Shown here: positions 51,717-59,787 of the stretch, one piece after another
Layout of the letters: each line of letters starts with the position of its first letter
Numbering within the stretch: the stretch's first letter is position 1
Source: Nitrososphaera sp.
GTDB taxonomy: Archaea > Thermoproteota > Nitrososphaeria > Nitrososphaerales > Nitrososphaeraceae
Reading direction: 5' to 3'
Length of the DNA stretch: 64,000 nt
Assembly: GCA_029263715.1 (NCBI GenBank)
Contig: JAJUFP010000003.1
Coordinates: 124,001 to 188,000, forward strand
Position numbers and translations under genes: made by a program
Notes under the pieces: generated by a model
Told to the model about the DNA's origin: nothing
Database searches by the model: none
What the model saw: the letters and a program-made list of their open reading frames with translations, nothing else

Positions 51717-52139
51717 TTAGTAGCCTGAAAAGCTGGGTTTCCTGCTGCTCTTCTGCAGCTGGTCTACTACTTGCTGGAATTCCTGGTACCGGGACTCCAG
51801 GTACGGAGAGACAAAGAAAACAACACCGTATCTTTCTCCCTGCTTTATCACAAGGTTGTTCTTTTCCAACACCTTCAGGTGATGCTGGATTGCTTTGTAA
51901 TCCAGACCTAGGGCTGATGCAATCTGGTTAGTATTACACGGCCTTTCCTTTAGCAGCAAAACAATGTTGATGCGAACGGACCAACCCTGAGTCCCTGCAA
52001 ACAGGTACAGAAAGAATCTAACCGCGTCAGCATCCAATGGTCTTGCATCACTGTCATGCAGCGTTTTGTTCAGATTGCCCATCTGGATACTGCCCAGCGC
52101 TTTGTAATCCGAGACAACATCTGAAATCCTGTCTTCCAT
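51717..52139 (-). CDS. ArsR-type winged-helix transcriptional regulator
   Basis: 140 residues. Winged helix in the middle: RINIVLLLKERPCNTNQIASALGLDYKAIQHHLKVLEKNNLV (cited in part: NTNQIASALGLDYKAIQHHL), with wing VIKQGERYGVVFFVS. The N-terminal 45 residues are poorly conserved and the C-terminus is helical (YQEFQQVVDQLQKSS). No obvious Cys metal-sensor site, so the signal is unknown. Common thaumarchaeal type. Convergent with msrB. Confidence 0.85.
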   Translation of the reverse strand: MEDRISDVVSDYKALGSIQMGNLNKTLHDSDARPLDADAVRFFLYLFAGTQGWSVRINIVLLLKERPCNTNQIASALGLDYKAIQHHLKVLEKNNLVIKQGERYGVVFFVSPYLESRYQEFQQVVDQLQKSSRKPSFSGY

Positions 52140-52190
52140 CTAGGCTGCGCGTCCTTTCAAAATATTTAATAATTTTCACTTACCGGCGTC

Positions 52191-52931
52191 TTACAGTAAG
52201 CCACTCTCACTTTCCGTGATGGCCCTTTTGATGACGATGTCGTGGCATTCCATGAAAAGGTCCTGGACATCGGCGGGAAGAGAGTTGTACATGCATATCA
52301 CGCTAATGGGGCTGTCAAACTTTTGAACAAATTCGTGAAAACCTCTCTCAATGCTGAGGGCGTCTTCGTACCTCTTTTGTTCAATCAGTTTGCCGGGAAG
52401 CGTACCCAAGACATTGAGGCCGGATTTTCCTTTTTTCTTGGCCAGCTGAGCCAGATGATTCAGATGCTTCTGGGCCAGTTCCAGAGAAAAGGCGCCGTTC
52501 ACGTAACATTCCTCTGCATGCATTATCATCATGTCTTGTGATTTGAACATGGAATTTGCGTCCTCAACTGCCTTGTCCAGAAGACCGACAAAAGCAAACT
52601 CGTCCTGTCTTGAAATGAAAAAGACGCTGATCTGGTTCAGCGCGGCGCTGCGGTCCATGAAGGCCTTCAGGATCTCGTTGACGTGCGGCTCCCCGGTAGT
52701 AGTCAGAACAAGATGATCGTGATCCTTCATGTTCATGATAAAATCATGTATCGACTGCAGGTTGTTGTAAAATTTTTCCTGCTCGTCAAGGAAATCGTTG
52801 ATTATATGCCGCAATAGCTCGGTCTTGTTGGACATGCCCATGGACTTGGCCCTGGGCGTTTCAAGGAACTGCTCAAGGCGTTTGACCATCAACTTTGGCA
52901 GATTGATGTAGTACCAGTCCTGGCGGCCCAC
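52191..52931 (-). CDS. Ribbon-helix-helix regulator with a helical C-terminal domain
   Basis: 246 residues. N-terminal about 55 residues resemble a CopG-type ribbon-helix-helix (YYINLPKLMVKRLEQFLE; SNKTELLRHIINDFLDEQE). The remaining about 190 residues form a helical domain (LTTTGEPHVNEILKAFMDR; MMIMHAEECYVNGAF) that I cannot name. The combination suggests a DNA-binding regulator with a ligand or protein sensor. Divergent from the HAD phosphatase with an 85-base spacer. Confidence 0.7.
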   Translation of the reverse strand: MGRQDWYYINLPKLMVKRLEQFLETPRAKSMGMSNKTELLRHIINDFLDEQEKFYNNLQSIHDFIMNMKDHDHLVLTTTGEPHVNEILKAFMDRSAALNQISVFFISRQDEFAFVGLLDKAVEDANSMFKSQDMMIMHAEECYVNGAFSLELAQKHLNHLAQLAKKKGKSGLNVLGTLPGKLIEQKRYEDALSIERGFHEFVQKFDSPISVICMYNSLPADVQDLFMECHDIVIKRAITESESGLL

Positions 52932-53015
52932 ATCTTTCGGTTCTGAGCGTTGCTATTTAATTTTCTGATGTTCTCATTACACTTATAACATTCAGGCATC
53001 GCATATCTTCTTCGT

Positions 53016-53720
53016 TTGCCAATCAAGGTTTTCGCAGTTGACATAGATGGGACCCTGACGGAGAATGGGGGCGGAGCCGTGCATCTTGCCGCTCTTGCAA
53101 AACTCCGGTACCTCGAAAAGCTTGGCCACAACGTCATCTATGTCACTGGCAGATCGTCCATTGAAGCGTACGTGCTGGCAGTATTTGGGGGGACCACGCG
53201 GCTGGCAGTCGGCGAGAATGGCGGCGCGATAACGGTTGCCCCGCAAGAGCATTATCTTTTGGCAAGCAAGGAAAAATGCATGACCGGTTACGAAATTCTC
53301 AAGAAAAGCATCGACGGCGTCCAAATAAAGCCGGTCTTTCCAAGGATGACTGAAGTCGTCATGCTGAGAACCTTCGATATAAGGGAAGGCCAAAAGATCC
53401 TTGACGAGCAGGGCCTTCCACTTTACCTAAATGACAGCAAGTATGCTTACCATATCAACGAAAAAGGCGTTGACAAGGCCCTTGGATTGAAACAAGCTCT
53501 GCGCATGCTCAAGGCCGAACCAGAAGAGGTGGTGGGCATAGGCGACAGCGAAACAGATATCCCCATGTTTGACGTCTGTTCGTGCAGCATCGCGCTTGGG
53601 CATGCAGAAGATAACGTCAAGCAACGGGCATCGCATGTTGTACCCGGAAAGGAGGGCACCGGGCTTGTGGACGCCATAGACTACGTCGCGCTCAACTACC
53701 TGGGAGTAAAGCTGCCATGA
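53016..53720 (+). CDS. Phosphoglycolate phosphatase-type HAD hydrolase
   Basis: 234 residues from TTG 53016 (PIKVFAVDIDGTLTENGG). HAD motif I DIDGTLT, motif II VTGRSS, motif IV GIGDSETDIPMF. The middle C2B cap domain makes it the archaeal phosphoglycolate-phosphatase/sucrose-phosphatase-like subgroup. Likely dephosphorylates 2-phosphoglycolate or a sugar phosphate. It overlaps argS by 4 bases (ATGA), so the two are co-translated. Confidence 0.88.
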   Translation: MPIKVFAVDIDGTLTENGGGAVHLAALAKLRYLEKLGHNVIYVTGRSSIEAYVLAVFGGTTRLAVGENGGAITVAPQEHYLLASKEKCMTGYEILKKSIDGVQIKPVFPRMTEVVMLRTFDIREGQKILDEQGLPLYLNDSKYAYHINEKGVDKALGLKQALRMLKAEPEEVVGIGDSETDIPMFDVCSCSIALGHAEDNVKQRASHVVPGKEGTGLVDAIDYVALNYLGVKLP

Positions 53721-55618
53721 CTTTTCGGCTGCTTATCGATGAAACAAGAAAAATAGTGGCTGCCAGCCTTGCTGATGCCGGTTATCCTGACGTCCAGTTC
53801 GACGTTTCAGAGCCGCCAAAAAAAGAATTTGGCGACCTTACCTGCAACGTGGCCTTCCAGCTTAGCCGGCATTTGAAAAAGCCGCCACCAAAAATAACCG
53901 CAGAGCTTGTCGAGCGCATCAGACCTTACATCAATAAAGACAGGCCGGCGGTACTTTCCGTCGAGCCGCATCCTGCCGGCTACATCAACTTCAAGGCAAA
54001 CTATGGCTGGCTGTCGCCCTTCACGCTTAGGAAGGCACTTGAAAATCCTGACGAGTACGGACGATATGATGTCGGCGGCGGAAAGCACGTGGTCATAGAG
54101 CATACCAGCGTCAACCCAAACAAGGCGCTGCACGTGGGCCACGTGCGAAACGTGATTCTTGGGGACACGCTGTACAGGATAATGAAGGCCGCCAACCACA
54201 GAACCACCGTCCTTAACTACGTCGATGATTCCGGCCTGCAGGTTGCAGACATCGTCATCGGTTTCAAGTTTGCCGGCTTTCCAGTAGACACGCCGGCCGG
54301 CCAGAAGTTTGACCAGTACTGCGGCGATGAGGTGTACGTCAAGGTAAACCAGCTTTACGAAAAGGACCCCGCGCTGGCAGAAAAAAGAAAGCTGGTCTTA
54401 AGGGAGATCGAGGAAGGAAAATCAGAACTGGCCAGATTTGCGGCAGAGATCACGCTTCGCGTTCTAAGAGAACAGCTCAAGACCTGCTGGCGCATGAAGG
54501 TGCGTTATGACCTTTTGAACTTCGAATCCCACATCGTTGTCTCCAAGATGTGGAGCAAAGCCTTTGAGCTGCTTAAAAAAGAAGGCCTAGTCAAGCTGGA
54601 GCAAGAGGGCAAGAACAAGGGCTGCTGGATAATCGAGGTTGCAGAAGAAGAGGACAAGGTCCTGGTCAGAAGCGATGGCACGGCTACCTACATGGCCAAA
54701 GACATCCCCTATGCAGCATGGAAGCTTGGGCTCGTTGAAGATCCGTTTCTTTACCGCGAATTTTCAGATCAGTGGGATGGCTCAACCCTTTATGCAACAA
54801 CACTGGACGCAGGATCCGAGAAACAGTTCAACGCTGGCGACATGGTAATAACCATAATCGACTCGCGGCAGGCCCGGCTCCAACGTATAATATCGATGGT
54901 GCTGTCCAAGATAAGCACAGAAAAAAAGCATGACTATCGTCACCTGGGTTACGAAGCAGTGACGCTGAGCGCCAACACTGCCAGGATGCTAAATATCGAT
55001 ATCGGGGACCGCCAGTTCATGCACATGTCTGGAAGGAAGGGCATCTACGTCAGCGCAGACTATGTCCTGAACCAGCTGCACTCAAAGGCAAGAGAAGAGG
55101 TCAAGACAAGAAACCCCGAATTTTCCGACGACCAGCTGGACGCAATAGCAGAGGAAATAGCCATTTCAGCGCTGCGCTACAACATGATAAAACAGGATCT
55201 GGACAAGATGATCACCTTTGACATCAGCGAATCTCTAAGCCTTGAAGGTGATACGGGTCCGTACCTACAGTACGCCTACGCCCGCTCGCAACGCATACTG
55301 GAAAAAGCAGGCATGGATGCAACTGCAGATGCCAGGTTTGAGCTGCTGACTTTGCAAGAAGAGGTCTCCCTGATAAAGGAAATTGCCAAACTCGACTTGG
55401 TCGTGGAAGACGCAGCCAAATCCCTCAGCGTAAAATCGCTTGCACGGTACGCATCATCGCTGGCAACCACGTTCAACCTGTTCTATGAAAAGGCACCCGT
55501 GATCAGAGAAGCAGACCCGGAAAAGCGGATGGCAAGGCTTGGACTTGTAAAGGCGTTTGGAATCGCTCTTAAAAACTCGCTTGACATACTGGGAATAAGT
55601 GCGCTAAACAAGATGTAA
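53717..55618 (+). CDS. argS: Arginyl-tRNA synthetase
   Basis: 633 residues, class I. N-terminal Arg-tRNA synthetase domain; signature TSVNPNKALHVGHVRNVILGD holding the HIGH-type HVGH; HMSGRKGIYVSAD in place of KMSKS; C-terminal anticodon-binding DALR domain (YLQYAYARSQRIL... VIREADPEKRMARLGL). Charges tRNA-Arg in the cytosol. ATGA overlap with the HAD phosphatase upstream. Confidence 0.97.
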   Translation: MTFRLLIDETRKIVAASLADAGYPDVQFDVSEPPKKEFGDLTCNVAFQLSRHLKKPPPKITAELVERIRPYINKDRPAVLSVEPHPAGYINFKANYGWLSPFTLRKALENPDEYGRYDVGGGKHVVIEHTSVNPNKALHVGHVRNVILGDTLYRIMKAANHRTTVLNYVDDSGLQVADIVIGFKFAGFPVDTPAGQKFDQYCGDEVYVKVNQLYEKDPALAEKRKLVLREIEEGKSELARFAAEITLRVLREQLKTCWRMKVRYDLLNFESHIVVSKMWSKAFELLKKEGLVKLEQEGKNKGCWIIEVAEEEDKVLVRSDGTATYMAKDIPYAAWKLGLVEDPFLYREFSDQWDGSTLYATTLDAGSEKQFNAGDMVITIIDSRQARLQRIISMVLSKISTEKKHDYRHLGYEAVTLSANTARMLNIDIGDRQFMHMSGRKGIYVSADYVLNQLHSKAREEVKTRNPEFSDDQLDAIAEEIAISALRYNMIKQDLDKMITFDISESLSLEGDTGPYLQYAYARSQRILEKAGMDATADARFELLTLQEEVSLIKEIAKLDLVVEDAAKSLSVKSLARYASSLATTFNLFYEKAPVIREADPEKRMARLGLVKAFGIALKNSLDILGISALNKM

Positions 55619-55664
55619 GCATGTTGGATTGATTTTTATCACCTATGTTTTTGTTATCCGTTTA

Positions 55665-56480
55665 TTGAAGATTCAGGAAGGCTCGTACGTTCTGCTATTC
55701 CATACCTCTCGTAAGAAGTGGCTGACCAAGGTAGCGGCCGGCAAGAAGATGCATACGCACCTTGGGATCATCGATATTGGGTCGACCATCGATATGGAAT
55801 ACGGATCTGTCATCAGAACAACCGAGGACAAGGTGATCTTCCTTATCGAGCCGACCATCCACGATTTTGTCATGAAGTCAGAACGCAAGACCCAGATAGT
55901 ATATCCAAAGGACCTTGGATTCATTGCCGCCAGAACAGGCTTGAAGAACGGTTCTAGGGTTTTGGAAATAGGAACCGGAAGCGGTGCGGCAGCCACATAC
56001 TTTGCAAGCATCGTCAAGCCCGATGGTCATATCTACAGCTTTGACGTAAACCCGGACTTTATGGAAATAGCCAAGCGGAATCTGGAAAAGGCCGGCATGT
56101 TACAGTACGTTACTTTGCACCAGCACGATCCGCACCAGGGAGTTGATGTCAGAGAAGCCGACGTTGCCCTAGTCGATCTGGGAGACCCTTGGACGGTGCT
56201 TGACCAAGTGCACGAGGCGCTGAAAGGCAGCGGCGCTTTCGTGGCCATATGCCCCACCATGAACCAGATCGAAAAGACTGCGACAGAATTAAAGAAAAAG
56301 GGCTTTGTCGACATAGAGTCAGTCGAGCTTTTGATACGCAACATGGAGGCAAGGGAAGGCATGACCCGGCCGTCGATGCGCATGATCGGTCATACCACTT
56401 ATCTGGTGTTTGCAAGAAAGGTTCAGCGCAAAGTTGAAGCGCCCGTTGAAGAAGAAAATGAAGAAGACGAAGAGGGTTAA
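55665..56480 (+). CDS. trmI: tRNA (adenine-58-N1)-methyltransferase TrmI
   Basis: 271 residues from TTG 55665 (KIQEGSYVLLF), selected because the TTTTTATC stretch at 55633-55640 is about 26 bases upstream, as for a leaderless gene; the frame opens at TTG 55629. N-terminal beta domain then Rossmann methyltransferase: RVLEIGTGSGAAATYFA (SAM loop), DVNPDFMEIAKRNL, ADVALVDLGDPW. The acidic tail (VEEENEEDEEG) is unusual. Methylates A58 (and in archaea also A57) of tRNA. Its 3' end overlaps the DUF192 gene by 4 bases. Confidence 0.92.
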   Translation: MKIQEGSYVLLFHTSRKKWLTKVAAGKKMHTHLGIIDIGSTIDMEYGSVIRTTEDKVIFLIEPTIHDFVMKSERKTQIVYPKDLGFIAARTGLKNGSRVLEIGTGSGAAATYFASIVKPDGHIYSFDVNPDFMEIAKRNLEKAGMLQYVTLHQHDPHQGVDVREADVALVDLGDPWTVLDQVHEALKGSGAFVAICPTMNQIEKTATELKKKGFVDIESVELLIRNMEAREGMTRPSMRMIGHTTYLVFARKVQRKVEAPVEEENEEDEEG

Positions 56481-57013
56481 TTTTCTATCTGGAACTCCAC
56501 GTTGGTTCCGTCCACCACGTTGTATTTATTGGCAAAGCCTGCCACAGTCTCCAGCACGTAAAGCGACTCCTCTTCTGGCGTGTAATTGGGGCATGTGATT
56601 CCGCACGGCTCAAGGCTGTGCTCTACATGCACGACTTGCTTGTTGCTGTCCAGCCAGATTATGTCTATGGGAAATTTCATCCCCTTCATCCAAAACGAAT
56701 GCCGACTTTCTGTGTTAAACAAAAACAGCATGGCCTCGTTTTCGTCCATGCTGTCCCTGACTGACAGGCCCTTGCTCTTCTTTTCCTGCGTGTCTGCAAT
56801 GTCTGTTATCAACTGCACACCGTTTACAACCACCGTAGTCTGATCGTAGCCCTCAAGCCCCGCTGGCTCAACAACAGGCGAGCCGGCCTCATTTTCAACA
56901 ACCTCGGGCTGTCTTTCAACGACCCTTTCTACAGGCATGTAAAATGCAAGGAACGCCGCGATTACTGCAGCCACTGCTCCTGCGGATATGATGATCACTG
57001 TGCCGATGCGCAA
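56477..57013 (-). CDS. Membrane-anchored DUF192 protein
   Basis: 178 residues. N-terminal transmembrane anchor (TVIIISAGAVAAVIAAFLAF) with a short basic start, then an acidic linker, and DUF192 (about 63-178): TQEKKSKGLSVRDSMDENEAMLF, HSFWMKGMKFPIDIIWLDS, LYVLETVAGFANKYNVVDGT. The domain faces outside. DUF192 proteins are secreted or anchored; function unknown, with suspected roles in metal or copper-linked processes. Convergent with trmI. Confidence 0.85.
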   Translation of the reverse strand: MRIGTVIIISAGAVAAVIAAFLAFYMPVERVVERQPEVVENEAGSPVVEPAGLEGYDQTTVVVNGVQLITDIADTQEKKSKGLSVRDSMDENEAMLFLFNTESRHSFWMKGMKFPIDIIWLDSNKQVVHVEHSLEPCGITCPNYTPEEESLYVLETVAGFANKYNVVDGTNVEFQIEN

Positions 57014-57046
57014 TGCAGATTTGTGGTAGTTCTTGTTATTTAGAGG

Positions 57047-58225
57047 TCACGCTATCGGCCTTGACAGCTTTAGATGAACCGTCTGCAAACTTTGCTTGTT
57101 CTGGATTATGCGGGCCTCGTTTCCTGTCAGCCTAAAGTATGATAGCAGCACAAACGCGCAGAGAAGTGCATTTCTGCCGTCGGTCTTGGACTGCAGGCTG
57201 ACAATGTTGTTGCTCTTGTCGTACTTTAGCCCTCCAAGGCACGTTATCTTGAGCACCGAGTCTGCTACATCCAGCATCTCTGCTGCCTTTATGTCTGCAA
57301 GCCTCAAACCATACTGCTTTTCAATCACATCCAAGAGCTCGATGGATGGATCCTCGCCGTTGATGGCGTAATCCAAAATATGTGCAGAAATCCCGTTTTC
57401 TAGCATCTTTGACAGTTCAAAGGCCTTTGCAAGGGCCACGGGCTGCGCATTGAGCACGTACTTTAGGTCGGTTGCCCTGTTCCATGCATCCTCAAATCTT
57501 GCTAGCTGGGCAGCGCCGTACACATCCAGAGACATGAAAAGCGCTGCCTTGCCGTTGCGGCTGTCTACAGAAACCATGGATCTTGAGTCAAATATAATCA
57601 CACTTGACTGGACGGCAGCCATCCGGACTTCGATGCCGTCTGGCAGTAATGACAGGCTCTCACTTCCTGCGCATTGCGTATCGACAACCAGCCTGATGCG
57701 AACGCCGTTAGTCAGCGCCCTCACCAGCTGGCTCTTGCATTGCGATAGGAGCCGCAGCCCCCAGCTGTCCAGCGTTGCAGTTACTGAGGATCTGGAGCTT
57801 GCGACAAGATTGCCAACCTTTGACAGGGCTGAGTCCGGGTCCAGTATGAAGTAGCGTCTCTCCTCAGAACTTTTCGGGCGCTGGCCTTCGTCGTTGATTT
57901 TTTGCAGCCGCTCGACAATCTTTCTCATGCTTTTGACGCGTCGTTCATGAAGGTTCAATATCTCGCCAAAGGCTTCCTCCGGCGGGATGGCGCTGCATAT
58001 CAGCGGCTTTTGTTTTGAGACCACGGCAAGCCGCTTCTTTTCCAGCTTCTTGACGGTCTGGTAAACCTTGGTGCGCGGCAGATTGGCATAATACGCAAGA
58101 TCGCTGGCAGCCAGCGAGCCCTTGCCTATCATTGTAAGGTAAGCCTTGGCCTCGTACTTGGAAAGCCCGAACTCCTCCAAGCTGGCCGGAAGGTCGCCAT
58201 TAGCGATAGACTTTTCAGCAAGCAT
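57047..58225 (-). CDS. TrmB-family transcriptional regulator
   Basis: 392 residues. N-terminal winged helix of the TrmB type: GLSKYEAKAYLTMIGKGSLA, LPRTKVYQTVKKLEKKRL. Then a coiled linker (ERRVKSMRKIVERLQKI) and a phospholipase-D-like effector domain (SSVTATLDSWGLRLL; RIRLVVDT; SSVIIFDSR). The C-terminal portion beyond about residue 250 is an extra domain. Divergent from the cdvB-cdvB-cdvC cluster over a 170-base spacer with a perfect 10-base inverted repeat, so it may regulate itself and division genes; this is inference. Confidence 0.85.
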   Translation of the reverse strand: MLAEKSIANGDLPASLEEFGLSKYEAKAYLTMIGKGSLAASDLAYYANLPRTKVYQTVKKLEKKRLAVVSKQKPLICSAIPPEEAFGEILNLHERRVKSMRKIVERLQKINDEGQRPKSSEERRYFILDPDSALSKVGNLVASSRSSVTATLDSWGLRLLSQCKSQLVRALTNGVRIRLVVDTQCAGSESLSLLPDGIEVRMAAVQSSVIIFDSRSMVSVDSRNGKAALFMSLDVYGAAQLARFEDAWNRATDLKYVLNAQPVALAKAFELSKMLENGISAHILDYAINGEDPSIELLDVIEKQYGLRLADIKAAEMLDVADSVLKITCLGGLKYDKSNNIVSLQSKTDGRNALLCAFVLLSYFRLTGNEARIIQNKQSLQTVHLKLSRPIA

Positions 58226-58301
58226 ACAGCGCAGGTTTATGGAAAAACAAGGTAAGTCGGTTGGTCAAACATATTGCATCAAATTTCAAAAAAATGCTGA
58301 T

Positions 58302-58335
58302 CTGTCACCGCCAGTGCATGTTACCGCGGTGACAG
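58302..58335. promoter_or_regulatory. Inverted repeat between the TrmB-type regulator and cdvB
   Basis: CTGTCACCGC (58302-58311) and GCGGTGACAG (58326-58335) are perfect 10-base inverted arms with a 14-base spacer. They lie in the divergent promoter region, about 60 bases before cdvB, where an operator of the neighbouring TrmB-type regulator would be expected. Confidence 0.5.
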
Positions 58336-58396
58336 GACCTACCTGTACATGGGCAGTATTATCCGGACTGTAGAAATGCTAAGCCAGTGATACGAT

Positions 58397-59020
58397 ATGG
58401 CTTCCAAATGGGTTAAATCAGAATCGCTAATTGAAGACGGTGTAATCGCCTCGCCCAAGCCTGGCGGTCCGCTGAGGCCCCGGCTCGAGGTTGTTCAAAG
58501 AAGGATCGAGAACCAGGTAAAGAGGCTTGACGAGCTTCAGTCAAGCCTGAAGGCAAAGGATGAAGAGACCTTCAAAAAGCTCATGGCTTCTGTCCGGGAA
58601 AACAATGCACAGTACTCCACCGTGCTTTCAGCAGACCTGGCCAAGGCAAGACAGATGAGCAGGACCGTGGCAGTGGCCAAGGTCACTTTAGAAAAGATCC
58701 ATGCCAAGCTGACCTCGGTTTCAGACTTTGGCGATCTGGTAATAGTGCTGAGCCCGACTATGGCCGTCGTAAGAAGCATCAAATCGTCATTGACGCCCCA
58801 TGTGCCGGAGATGGAAGAAGAACTCGGGATTGTCTCAGAGCTGCTGAGCGGTATTCTGGTCGATGCAGGCCAGGTTGGCGGCTACACCATCAACTTTGAG
58901 ACGGCAAACGAAGAAGCAGTCAGGCTGATAGAAGAAACATCGCAGATAGTAGAACAGAAGATGAAAGAGGAATACCCCGGCATACCTGATTTCCCAACAA
59001 TCCAGTCAAGAGTTGTCTAA
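58397..59020 (+). CDS. cdvB: ESCRT-III-like cell division protein CdvB (paralogue 1)
   Basis: 207 residues, highly helical. N-terminal basic helix GGPLRPRLEVVQRRIENQVKRL (ESCRT-III helix 1) and long coiled segments (KARQMSRTVAVAKVTLEKI; FGDLVIVLSPTMAVVRSIKSS). The C-terminal end has EYPGIPDFPTIQSRVV, a Pro-rich stretch that might act as a MIT-interacting motif for CdvC. Forms membrane-bound polymers during cytokinesis. Divergent from the TrmB regulator; its stop codon lies in a 13-bp hairpin. Confidence 0.88.
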   Translation: MASKWVKSESLIEDGVIASPKPGGPLRPRLEVVQRRIENQVKRLDELQSSLKAKDEETFKKLMASVRENNAQYSTVLSADLAKARQMSRTVAVAKVTLEKIHAKLTSVSDFGDLVIVLSPTMAVVRSIKSSLTPHVPEMEEELGIVSELLSGILVDAGQVGGYTINFETANEEAVRLIEETSQIVEQKMKEEYPGIPDFPTIQSRVV

Positions 59021-59049
59021 CTGGTTCGTGGCTGTCCCAGTTAGACAAC
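59012..59049 (+). other. Perfect 13-bp hairpin at the cdvB stop codon
   Basis: GTTGTCTAACTGG (59012-59024) pairs with CCAGTTAGACAAC (59037-59049) around a 12-base loop; the left arm contains the cdvB stop. No T-run follows directly, so it is not a typical T-rich archaeal terminator. It may stabilise, process or attenuate the cdv message and lower expression of the second cdvB relative to the first. Confidence 0.5.
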
Positions 59050-59141
59050 CCTGGCCACTGGTCATCCATGGTAGGCCAACAGCCCAATATCTTTTGACTC
59101 TGTTGTTTTTCGTTAATCTTCATGCATACCGGTAAAATTCA

Positions 59142-59702
59142 TTGTTGTTCAGGAAAAATGATGCCGCAGCCATAAGGGAGAGAGCCAATGCTGCTCTTGC
59201 AAAACTCCAACGGGATGCTCAAGCCATGGGCATGCTGCGGGCAAGGCTGGAATCCCGGGTCAACTCCACATCCAAGGGAAATGACAGCTACAACGAGCTT
59301 GTCAAGATGCTGGAGCTGGTCAAAAACGGCGAGCAGATTCTAAACGGCTTGTCTGACAAGGTGGGGGCAATCCGCTTCCTTGAAGAGTTTGTCATGATAA
59401 TGGACAGCGCCGCCGCCTCGGTTGGCGAGATAAAGGGCGACATCGAGTACATGATCCCCCTGGCTGAAAAGGCCCTTCAGGAGATACACGATACCATCTC
59501 CAAGATGTCCGGGGAATCCTATCAGGAAGCTGACAAGAGCGCCCTGGACATGCAGCAAAGCATCATTGATGAGGCCGTTAGGGTTGCCGCTGCAAGTACA
59601 GCAAACGGCGCAGATCTTGCAATACTCAAGAAAATACAAGAGCCGCCAATACAAAAAAGCAGCGAACTGTCCAAAAAAGAACTTGAGGCAGAGCTAGCCT
59701 AG
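59142..59702 (+). CDS. ESCRT-III-like cell division protein CdvB (paralogue 2)
   Basis: 186 residues from TTG 59142 (a second TTG follows directly). Basic N-terminus (FRKNDAAAIRERANAALAKLQRDAQAMGMLRARLESRV, cited: NAALAKLQRDAQAMGML), then Snf7-like helices (LDKVGAIRFLEEFVMIMD-type GLSDKVGAIRFLEEFV; IEYMIPLAEKALQEIHDTIS). The end has ILKKIQEPPIQKSS, a short Pro motif followed by a helix, potential CdvC contact. It differs clearly from paralogue 1. Thaumarchaeota have several CdvB paralogues with different roles in division. Confidence 0.8.
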   Translation: MLFRKNDAAAIRERANAALAKLQRDAQAMGMLRARLESRVNSTSKGNDSYNELVKMLELVKNGEQILNGLSDKVGAIRFLEEFVMIMDSAAASVGEIKGDIEYMIPLAEKALQEIHDTISKMSGESYQEADKSALDMQQSIIDEAVRVAAASTANGADLAILKKIQEPPIQKSSELSKKELEAELA

Positions 59703-59787
59703 GTGTAATCTTTTTTGTCCATTGAGCAAGATAGATTTACACCAATGTAATTCAAACATGGATCCTATTTCTGTTTGAGCTGTAATT

